NCBI GenBank assembly: GCA_030847615.1
Contig: JAUMIR010000003.1
Location: 337,037,756-337,101,755 of the forward strand
Source of the DNA: Gambelia wislizenii
Lineage: Eukaryota; Chordata; Lepidosauria; Squamata; Crotaphytidae
Length of the DNA stretch: 64,000 bases
Direction of reading: 5' to 3'
The translations under genes were made by a program, and so were the position numbers. A model generated the notes under the pieces. It was not told the DNA's origin, made no database searches, and saw only the letters and a program-made list of their open reading frames with translations. Below, piece after piece: positions 55,545-64,000 of this stretch (position 1 is the first letter of the stretch; each line of letters begins with the position of its first letter).

Positions 55545-57718
55545 TAAAATAACTGTCAAAGGGGAACCACAGCACCAAGAGATGATGAGTAGGGCGGCTA
55601 CTGCAAGGAAGAGGAGGAGAGACTGAGCCGCTTGCCCTTCACCCATCCTGGTGGCGGCGGCGGCGGCCTCCGATTCTGGCTTCAATTAAAGGGAGAGAAG
55701 GATCCACCTGGACAGATGCTGGTTGCAGGGAATGAATGCCTATGCTGTGCCCTCCAAAGCCCACTGACTTTGAGCTCAGCAGACTGGAAACATCATTCTG
55801 CTGTGCCCCTGGTCACCAGCAGAACAGACCTCCATTGCTCAGTGAGGCTCTGGCTATTAAGGTACATTTGTGGGGGCATGTATGATTATGGCAATAGCGC
55901 CACGATCATGAATACATAGTATTACTGAATATGGAACAGTTATGGATATGTAACTCTAGGTTATGAATTCATCACTGCAATATAGGATGCCAGCCATTCT
56001 CTCTAGGTGGTTTCTCATTCATACGGTTATCATAAGTTGAAACCAATTTGATGGCACTTACCGGTAATAACAACAATCCTATATAAAGGAAATAATTTTC
56101 TAAAGCAGGAAAATAAATTGTATGCAAACATTTGCACAAATATGTTTTGGCCATGTGCATTTTGCTGGAGAGAGAGTCCATAACTTTCATCAGATTCTCA
56201 AAGGGGCCCATATGAACCCCTCAAAAAAGTTGAGAACCACTGTCTCACAAGCTGAGAGCCACTGTTCTAATATGAAGGCCAATATATGGCCAACATGAGA
56301 GCCAGAGCAGGGGTATAGATGCAAGAGAGCAACTGATCTGTTTTGGAGCTTGGTAGGTAACCCTGGACAAATCACAATCTCTCTCAGCATAATCTTCCAT
56401 AGTAAGTGCAAAAATGCAGCTCTGCACTTCTCAGAGAATAGTTGGGATGAAATGTAATAAATAGAAGAAATGTTATCTTTAGAAAATGAAACTCAGCTAT
56501 GATTGTCCAAACCAATATTGCTTCTACTTCATTTTTTTGGGAGGTTCATGAGAAGATTGTGTTGTCAAAGAGCCCCGGTACTCCATCTGTGGGTTGTTGT
56601 TCTTTTTTTTTTACTAATTTAATTAACCCCTGAGGCTATAAAGTAAAAGTGGCTGTTGAGAACAACCAAGCAAATTGATTTTGCTTTTTAATTTATTCAG
56701 TTTTATTCCCATACTTTCTCCCCCTGAATCAGCATTTTCTCAAGATGTAGAGCTTGCTGAGGTGTTTCCTCTGGGTTTTGTTTTTTTTTCTTTTTTGTTT
56801 TGCTCAACTGGAGCAATTAGTTTCATATAGATTGGCCTATTTTATCGCATTTTACCTGTGGCTGGCCCAAGGGCTTTTCTTGTCCTAAGAATGCTAGAGA
56901 CATGGAGCAGGCAGTAAGATTTCTTTTATTATAGGCTTTCTTGGTAAACAATTGGCTTTCCACCGCCCAGTCACACCTTGTAATAAGTTCATTCGCAAGA
57001 GCATCTGAATGCAGATGTAACAGGGACCACCATGTGTTCACCAGATGGTGGGGGGAACACAGAAATCATGCTGACTAGGATGGTGTGGGGGAGGCGATGA
57101 AGAGAATATGAATTAATTTTACCTCAGAATAAATATTGTAACAGTAGATTCTTCCCATGTATTTCTTTATTAAAATATGTGTGTTCCAACTTTTCATCTG
57201 AAGATCATCATCTGTATAGTCAATAGCACAATGTGAACCCAGTTAAGACTATTTATAAAGAATTCAAAACAATCAAAACAGAACCTAGACCTCAATAGAC
57301 TAGAAACCAGGCCATGAAGGGTTGAGTGAAAAGCCAAATTTTAACTTGGCACTAAATCAGGCACTATAGCTGAGAAGTCCCTATTCTAGATCTTCACATC
57401 AGATTGCATTCCCAAAAGTGAGGCACAGGGGAATGCCCTTGCAGATGCCAGCAGATAGATGGATGGATGGATAGATTGATAGATAGATAGGGATTGATAT
57501 TCCTTCAATTATTGAGGTTTCAAGATGCTTGAAAGTCATCATCAACTTGGATCAGAAGGATATTTGAAGCCAATACAAATTGGCATTGATCCTTTAAAGG
57601 GTCCTACAAACTTGCTGACTATTTTGCAACTTTTTGGATAATCATAATAAAGGCATTATCCTGGTAATGTTTTGATTTAAAAAAAATATTTGAATGGACC
57701 AACATGGTTTAAGATATC
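55545..57718. other. Region with no gene
   Basis: A GGC run at 55655-55668 and a (GATA)-like tract near 57462-57490 are the only notable features. An open frame at 55632-55919 has no recognisable motif. No exon supported. Confidence 0.5.
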
Positions 57719-58225
57719 ATCTCTCTCTCTCTCTGGCTTTTCTTCGCAAACGAAGATTCAGGAAGGACTCATCCCGCGCTTTCTGCAAGCGCGCTGATGA
57801 CTAAAAAGGCCAATCCGAGATAAACAAGTCCGGTTGCAAAAAGCACAGCAGAAGGTCTCCTTGGGTGATGTTTTTGGGTTGTGATTCTTTCTCCGTTGTC
57901 GTTTCTCTTCAAGACTTGTTCGTCGTGAGTTCTCAAATAAGGCTGCAGCATTGTGGATGGTGCGTCTCCATGCCTCCCGATGTGAGGCCAGGGCGGACCA
58001 CTGTTGGTGATCAATTTGGCCGAGCCTGAGATGTTGTTTCAGGGAGTCTTTGTATCACTTTTTTGGAGCGCCCCTCTTATGCTGACCCGTGGCGAGTTCA
58101 CCGTAGAGTAGTATTTTTGGGAGGCGATGGTCCTCCATCCTAGAAACGTGCCCTGCCCAGCGCAGATGTGTTCTCAATATCATGGCCTCAATGCTGGTGA
58201 TCCCTGCTTGCTCAAGGACAGCAAC
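57719..58225 (-). mobile_element. Vingi-like LINE 3' fragment (copy 5)
   Basis: CTCTCTCTCTCTCTGGCTTT to GCTCAAGGACAGCAAC. Reverse strand carries the last ~500 bp. The 5' truncation point abuts the palindrome at 58227-58506. Left flank TTTAAGATATCAT is like the target of the full-length copy. Confidence 0.93.
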
Positions 58226-58226
58226 A

Positions 58227-58506
58227 CCCTAAGCCACCAGCTATTTTATTTTATTTTGTCTGTCAAGTGTGAATGATCAGGAGAAATTGAGTGTGCGGAC
58301 CTAATTTAAGAGTATGCAATACAAAAGTTAAGAATAATAACTTCAATGAATTGTTCTGTTTATAAGATATCATATAAACAGAACAATTCATTGAAGTTAT
58401 TATTCTTAACTTTTGTATTGCATACTCTTAAATTAGGTCCTCACAGTCAATTTCTCCTGATTATTCACACTTGACAGACAAAATAAAATAGCTAGTGGCT
58501 TAGGGG
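58227..58506. repeat. Long near-perfect palindrome (~280 bp)
   Basis: Left arm CCCTAAGCCACCAGCTATTT...TGTTCTGTTTATA, right arm TATAAACAGAACAATTCATT...AAATAGCTAGTGGCTTAGGG. Arms about 136-141 bp, about 97% matched with one 5-bp TTTTA difference and a few substitutions; loop AGATATCA, itself nearly palindromic. Confidence 0.95.
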
Positions 58507-58509
58507 TTT

Positions 58510-58980
58510 ACTGCACTCTGAAGAAAAGCAGCAAGGCAGCAGGAACGTTGTGTCTTCCTTACTGCATCACATCGCCATTCTTCCAGCTTTCTTTCATTCC
58601 CATCCTGTGGGGGACTAAGCTAAAACCATGTCTTTTTGCTAACAAGTTTTTTCTGGTTAGGAAAAAAAAGACACAGTTTACCTTCGGTCTCTCACAGGAC
58701 CGGAAAGAAAAAATGACAACACCATGCTATAAGGCAGCACAGAAGACAAAACATTCCTGCTGCATTGCCACTTTTCTCTGGAGTGTGGTAAGCCCCTTAA
58801 ACTTTCTTGTCCCATTAGATAACACCTGCATTTTTTAAAATGAGTGTCAGCTTACAGAAACTTCCTTCAGCTTTTACCACTGTCACTGGCTGTGTGCAAA
58901 AAATTCCACAGGGCTATGCAGTCATCAATGAAAATTAATTGTATTTTTGGGGTGCATGTGTATGTCAATTTTATTTAATA
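58510..58980. other. Region with no recognised feature
   Basis: A 96-codon frame at 58548-58838 has no recognisable motif. Nothing else was identified. Confidence 0.5.
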
Positions 58981-58982
58981 GA

Positions 58983-59060
58983 ATTTGTTGCTGTTAACTG
59001 CTGTCAACTTTGACTTATGGCAACCCTATGAATGAGAGACCTCCAAGTCACCCTACTGTA
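58983..59060 (+). mobile_element. Partial squamate SINE
   Basis: GTTGCTGTTAACTGCTGTCA, ACTTTGACTTATGGCAACCC, TATGAATGAGAGACCTCCAA. 5' part only. Confidence 0.65.
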
Positions 59061-59335
59061 ATTAATACTCTTTCCTAAAAGTAGACTTGAAGATGTTTTC
59101 CCCCAGATGCAACATTTCACAAGGATAATTCTCAAAAGGATTTGCAGCACATTTGTGAGGCAGATATTTAAAACTTTTCCCCAGTTCCCGTATATGGGTG
59201 GGTGAGACATTTCTTACATGTAGTTTTTTTAAAAATTGGAATTTATGCTGTCTGTCCTGCACCCCCTAATCCAGCTAATTTCTCTCAGAAAGGAAGTCAC
59301 CCATCACCAGAGTTGAATAAAAATGTAGCTCAAGT

Positions 59336-60220
59336 CAAGGTGTTGTCTATATGGCAAAAATACTCCTCATAGAATCTGAGGAGAATGCAATTTATCTTCG
59401 TGAGATCCCACATCAATCTGTCTTATTCAGAAGGGCAGGGACCCCAAATACGCCATGGGAAAAGCCTTTGTGGTTTTTCCCATTTTTTTTTTAAATCTCA
59501 GAAGGAAATGTGCATTTCCTCTCGTTGGGACAGCCAATTTGCTTTGCTGTGTATTCCTGATAAGAGTGGAAGTGGAAAGCTGATTGGTCAGACATGTGGA
59601 GGGGGCGGAGCTTGCTGGCAAGACACGTGCCCCAAACCACCATGTTGGATTTTCACCATAGCGATTGTGCACCGAGGCGACAAAACAGCCTTCCACCCTG
59701 TTTATTTCAGCGGAATATCGTACTTCTGCACCTTGGATATGCTTTTAAAAAATAAATGCTGTTCAGCAGTGGCAACTGGTGGGAATAAAAATACGAGTAA
59801 TTCACTTGTACCTGCCGTCTTGATTCACAGGCATGCCCGCTTGAATAACAAACACAGATAGTTTCACATGCCTGCGATCTTGCCAGAAAATTGTTGAGAC
59901 AAACGAATGTTGCTGCGAATTGGCATTAGCTTGCATCAATCTACATTTTATAGCCGTGGTCCGCCCTGGCTTCACATCGGGAGGCATGGAGACGCACTAT
60001 CCACAATGCTGCAGCCTTATTTGAGAATTCACACCGAACAAGTCTTGAAGAGAAATGACAACGCAGAAAGAATCACAACCCAAAAACATCACCCAAGGAG
60101 TCCTTCTGCTGTGCTTTCTGCAACCGGACTTGTTTATCTCGGATTGGCCTTTTTAGTCATCAGCACACTTGCAGAAAGCGCGGGATGAATCCTTCCTGAA
60201 TCTTCGTTTGCAAAGAAAAG

Positions 60221-60255
<35 letters not shown>

Positions 60256-60263
60256 ACCCCCTG
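59336..60263 (+). mobile_element. hAT-like promoter-motif MITE, subfamily B (copy B4), split by LINE
   Basis: Left CAAGGTGTTGTCTATATGG, right end (after the LINE) AGACAACCCCCTG. Contains AGCTGATTGGTCAGAC, GGAGGGGGCGGAGCTTGC (59599-59616) and CACCATGTTGGATTTTC, TGCCGTCTTGATTCAC. Length without insertion about 630 bp. Confidence 0.82.
59956..60253 (+). mobile_element. Vingi-like LINE 3' fragment (copy 6)
   Basis: GTGGTCCGCCCTGGCTTCAC to GCCAGAGAGAGAGAGAGAG. The finger-coding end is present, then the 3' UTR and an (AG)n tail at 60223-60253. Inserted in the last ~15 bases of MITE copy B4. Confidence 0.94.
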
Positions 60264-61780
60264 GTGAGGCTGGTGGTATGGAGGGGTAAGGTCTTGTCCT
60301 TTGCTTTTGCCAGCAAGGCATCTTGAACTGGCTCTAAATATGGCTCACTTCTAATCGCCAGCTGCTGGAACAATCAAAAAGAAAACCCCTCTTCTCATCT
60401 TGTTTTCCTTTTGAACTTCCAGGTGAAGTTTGACATGGACAAATATAGACTGACCTTATACTTTCCACCCTTGCTTCAAACCAGTAGTATAGTTGCTGGG
60501 TTGGTTTTTTTTTTTTTTAAGTGAAATATAAAAAAACAAAAGGACAATGCCCTATATATTTTCTTTTCCCACTCAGCGCTATCTTCTAGGCATCTAATTT
60601 CCACATGAAACATTACTCTCTCTTTTTTTAAAAAAAATCATCTATGCATTTTTAATAACAGCTCTCTATTATCTGGACCACACTGCTAAGGTATTTGACA
60701 TGCTTGCTAGAGGGAATTTTTCCAGAGGGCTTTGTGGATGTGCGGAGTGTTTTCTTTTCACTGTGTTTCCATGGTAGTGATAAAGCATAGTAAATGTACG
60801 ATTGCCCTCTGGTTATTCAAACAAGAGCTTGTCTTGCTAGAGTGACTGAAATCCCTTGGCTCAACAGCTGTATATTTTCATAGATATTTCTTTGGCTTTT
60901 TGTCTGGGACATGTTAATTCAGGGATGAGAAACAAGTTTTCTGTCAAGGGCTGATTTCTTTTAGTGGTAACCTTCCAGAGGTCACATGGCATCACTGGGC
61001 AGGGCTGAGGATAGCAGTGGGCAGGTGCATAGCAGAAATAAGATGAGCCCAGATGGGGCCTATCTATTCCGCTGTCTCTGCTCCGACATCTCTTTCTCTT
61101 TCTGCAACATCCTTTTTAACTTCCTTTCCACCTGTTGCACTTCTGAAGAAGAAGGGGCCACAAATCACTCCTGCCTGACTGATTATCACTCTTAAACAGA
61201 GCTTGGAAATGTGATGTGTTTGGACTACCAGAACCCTGCAGTCAGCATAACTACTGGGAGTTCTGATTTTTTAAAAAGATAACTTGTCTAAGTTTTGCTT
61301 TTGAAATTTGGCCAAGGGCCACAGGTAGGAATGAATCATTTTACCATTTTCTACCTCACTGCAAGAAAGTATTTGAAAATTGCATGTTTTTTTTAAGACT
61401 ATTTGCCATTCTGGAACTTTTCTGTACAATAAAATAAAAATATGAAAATGCATGTGGGCTTTTTGTGCAGAACATGGCTTTTTCTGATGAGAAACCAAAT
61501 TTCCTGTACAGAAACAGCAGAAATGTCATGTTCTGTGCAGGAAACAAGGGCTTGCGTAGACGAGAAGATATAATGTTGATTGCTGTGCATTACCACAAAA
61601 TCACAACAGCGGTCGTTTGTCTCCATGGTCCGTTGGCAATATTGCTGGTATGTGAAGCTGTCCATGTTTGAAGTCACACACAGCCATGCCTGAGACTCAA
61701 CATGATGGCTGAGAGTCAATTACTCGTGTTATTACTCTCAACAAGTTGTCACCGCCACACAGTATTTTTTTAACTACATA
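60264..61780. other. Region with no recognised gene
   Basis: No exon, MITE or LINE identified. Poly(T)/(A) runs near 60510 and 60625. Confidence 0.5.
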
Positions 61781-61789
61781 GCAAAGGTG

Positions 61790-62181
61790 CACAAGTATAA
61801 CCTTCCACTTAAAAAAGCTGTTTGGTCACCTCAGCACAACAAAAAAGTGTACAATCAGCAACACAAAACTCCAAAATGGCACTTCTGGCCACTTCATTGC
61901 CGGCAAGCCCACCCACACGCACATCTGACCACTTAGCTTTCCACTTCCACCCTTGCCAAGAATGTGCTGCAATGTGAATCAATTTTCCAAACAAGTGGTA
62001 ACGTGCATTTCCACACATTATTTTAAAAACCTCAGGAAAAGCCATGAAGGCTCCCCCGCTGCAGTTTTTGGAGATTTGCCCCCCTTCCTTCTGAATAAAG
62101 TGAATCACTGTGGGGTCTCATTGGGTCAAATATATTCTCCTCGTATTCTATGAATATTTTCACCATCTCTAGACAATCCCT
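61790..62181 (-). mobile_element. hAT-like promoter-motif MITE, subfamily B (copy B5, reversed)
   Basis: CATTGCCGGCAAGCCCACCC, TTAGCTTTCCACTTCC, GAAAAGCCATGAAGG, TTTTGGAGATTTGCCCCCC, CTTCTGAATAAAGTG, then TCACCATCTCTAGACAATCC. Reverse of the subfamily B left part. Motif region diverged. Confidence 0.7.
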
Positions 62182-62234
62182 TATTTTCTGTCCTAAGTGT
62201 TATTTTGTAGCAGCTGGAAAGGTCTCCCACATTG

Positions 62235-62462
62235 CACAGTGTAGGAGTTAGAGTGCTGAACTTGGACTTGGTAGGCCTTGTTTTTAGTGCCAACTCAGGC
62301 ATTAAACTCATTGGGCCATACTGGGCCTTCACACCTTCTTGGCCTTATCTACTTCATGGGGTTGTTGTGAAGATAAAAACAAGGAGGGAGGAGAGCCTTG
62401 GAGGAAAAATGGTATGCAAATAAAATAAAATAAAATAAAATAAAATAAAATAAAATAAAAAA
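62235..62462 (+). mobile_element. tRNA-derived SINE with (AAAAT)n tail
   Basis: TGTAGGAGTTAGAGTGCTGA, AACTTGGACTTGGTAGGCC, TCACACCTTCTTGGCCTTAT, CTACTTCATGGGGTTGTTGT, GAGCCTTGGAGGAAAAATGG, tail AAATAAAATAAAATAAAAT. Sauria-type SINE organisation, diverged. Confidence 0.7.
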
Positions 62463-62909
62463 TATGTCTTCCCCCCAAAATCACCTAGTCATTAGCAAAA
62501 GCTTTTAATTTGAAGCCATGACCTTTTATTTCAGCCCTTTTATCTTCTTTTCTGCTCTTATTGCTCTATTCAAACTTTAACAAACTTTAACAATCTTACT
62601 GCTCTATTCAAACTTTAACAATCACTATGTGATGAGGACACTGTTACAACTTCAGAACAAATATAAGAGTAGATTTCATCCAAAATTGCTTCTTTGGTGC
62701 TCACCTCACGATGCATTGTTCAGCAGAGAAATGTACTTGAAAGAGATGTGGGTAACATATAAAGATTTGTTGATTTTAGAAAACAGTCAATTTAAACTGA
62801 AGTAAAGAGAATTAGAATCAGGACATATCTTGCACTGGTTTTCCTACAGGAAATGGAATGAAAGATACAAGATGGACCAAAAATTCAGGGGTTTGAAACA
62901 AATGTAACT

Positions 62910-63063
62910 TATAGGTTTTCCATGGTTTTTTTCTGGGCAGTGAGGCTGTGTTCTGGAAGAGTTCTTAAAGAGGAATAAACTCTTCCAGAACACGGCCTCA
63001 CAGCCCAGAAAAAACCCACAGAAAACCTATAGATGCCAGCCGTGAAAGCCTTCGACTTCACAT
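62910..63063 (+). mobile_element. Penelope terminal-repeat fragment with inverted arm
   Basis: Right part GATGCCAGCCGTGAAAGCC then TTCGACTTCACAT matches the Penelope terminal repeat at 19196-19330 in the opposite sense. The left arm inverts it. Flanked by CAAATGTAACT (62899-62909) and CAAATATAACT (63064-63074), an imperfect 11-bp duplication. Confidence 0.85.
62911..63030. repeat. Hairpin of Penelope terminal repeat
   Basis: Arms 62911-62963 and 62978-63030, 53 bp each, about 92% paired (ATAGGTTTTCCATGG versus CCACAGAAAACCTAT), 14-bp loop CTTAAAGAGGAATA. Confidence 0.92.
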
Positions 63064-63619
63064 CAAATATAACTGAGTTTGAAACACATCTGATGAAAAT
63101 CTAATGGCTAAAATGTGTAAATTTTGTTGAGATTTGAAATGGAGGATAAGCAGGTAAAAGAATGTATGGTAAAATGGGCACAGAATATGGGCTTACAAAC
63201 TCAGATGGAGCAATGGGAGAGGCAACGGTCAAAATCTTTGAAATTTACTTTGTGTTATGATTTGAGAGAGAACTTTACAAGATGATGTTTAGACTCTTGA
63301 GAGACTTTCTAAAATGTATAAAAACTGTTCAAACAAATGTTGGAAATGTGAGCAGAAAACGGTGACATTGCATCACATGTGGTGGACTTGTGAGACAGCT
63401 CAGAAATATTGGATTCAATTTCATAAGAACTTGGGAGGACATTTTTAAAATTAGATTTCAAACGAAACCTGAGGTTTATCTACTTGGAATGCTGGAAGAA
63501 CATTTAGAGAAGAAGCATGGGAGAACATTACAGTATATAATTATGGATGTAAGACATTTGTATGCCCAGAAATGGAAAGATACATGTATTCCACTACAAG
63601 AATCTGGGTGACAAAGATA

Positions 63620-63881
63620 CAGATACCTAGTATCCATGGTGGTTCGTTTCCCAGATTACCACTGATATACCGGAAACTGCAGATAATAGTGAATTCTATT
63701 AAAATAAAAGACTGCTGGTAAAAAGATATCATAGAATTGCATTGGAAGACCTAGAAGATGCCTAGAGAGGATGCCTCTCTAGGCATTTTCCAGTGCAGCT
63801 CTATGGTATGTGTTCCTATTTTGTGTCCTGTGGATTACTGAAACTACAGATATCGGTTCCATGGATTTGTGGGTCCAACTG
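63620..63881. mobile_element. Tigger-like palindromic MITE inside L1
   Basis: CAGATACCTAGTATCCATGG after TA at 63618-63619; right end GGATTTGTGGGTCCAACTG before TA. Interior GGAAGACCTAGAAGATGCC opposed to CTAGGCATTTTCCAG. Same family as 15315-15523. Confidence 0.8.
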
Positions 63882-64000
63882 TATGTGAAATGTCTGAAAT
63901 GGACAAATTGATCATGTTGGTTAATCTTTGATCAATTTTAAGAAAGATTTGGATTTATTTATTAGCTTTTTGCATCAATGTATGCATCAACTTTAGGCTT

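Larger units (their letters stand above)
62690..63988 (+). mobile_element. L1-type LINE ORF2 C-terminus, twice interrupted
   Basis: Pieces: EMWVTYKDLLILENSQFK near 62750, WNERYKMDQKFRGLKQM near 62860, then CWKCEQKTVTLHHMWWTCET near 63340 and KYWIQFHKNLGGH, ending with EMDKLIMLVNL near 63895. C-x2-C...H-x-WW-x-C is the L1 C-terminal cysteine motif. Interrupted by a Penelope piece (62910-63063) and a Tigger-like MITE (63620-63881). Stops and frameshifts throughout. Confidence 0.82.

Noticed and set aside
55632..55919. Open frame with a Gly run as a first exon of a downstream gene
   Set aside because: No recognisable domain, no donor that I can support, and the Gly run is a GGC microsatellite. 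It did not resemble UBL3, the gene I would expect downstream from mammalian gene order.
12000..64000. UBL3 or another host gene downstream of KATNAL1
   Set aside because: I looked for the ubiquitin-like UBL3 reading and other exon-like open frames with splice sites but found none that I can support; the downstream gene may lie outside the window.

Overview
This window is vertebrate nuclear DNA, most likely from a squamate reptile (lizard). It has spliced exons with GT/AG boundaries and very low gene density. It also has a dense mix of CR1, Vingi-like, L1 and Penelope retroelements, squamate-type SINEs and many foldback DNA elements. No prokaryotic or organellar features were seen. The squamate assignment rests on the repeat types and on one protein-coding gene; the species cannot be fixed from sequence alone.

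The only host gene I can support is the 3' end of KATNAL1 (katanin p60 ATPase subunit A-like 1) on the + strand. Four coding exons are visible: 1-65 (partial), 1946-2080, 7256-7382 and 11666-11864. They encode the second half of the AAA+ module and the C-terminal Vps4-type helix, ending in ...EFGSA and a TAG stop. Splice phases join perfectly (1, 1, 2). A long 3' UTR follows, with possible poly(A) signals near 13857 and 14538. No second host gene was recognised from about 15 kb to 64 kb.

The remaining ~50 kb is a graveyard of transposable elements with much nesting. Main residents: (i) a full-length Vingi/I-clade-like LINE at 40958-44944, with a 12-bp target-site duplication, one 1051-codon ORF and a C-terminal CCHC finger, plus 3' fragments of the same family at six other places (one a pair of opposed pieces), several ending in (AG)n tracts; (ii) a decayed Penelope-like element at 19196-21845 with RT, GIY-YIG endonuclease and a hammerhead-ribozyme-like motif in its terminal repeat; (iii) CR1 fragments; (iv) an L1 3' end at 62690-63990; (v) Tigger/pogo-like MITEs with TA duplications; (vi) a large hAT-like MITE superfamily (ten copies), the better-preserved ones carrying YY1-like, CCAAT and GC-box motifs; (vii) a TIR element with 3-bp duplications; (viii) several big palindromes.

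The most interesting items are the LINE whose first ATG lies downstream of its first endonuclease motif and whose RT box reads FPDD, the ribozyme-like Penelope terminus, the promoter-motif MITE family, and three large inverted repeats (29023-29902, 58227-58506, 62911-63030).
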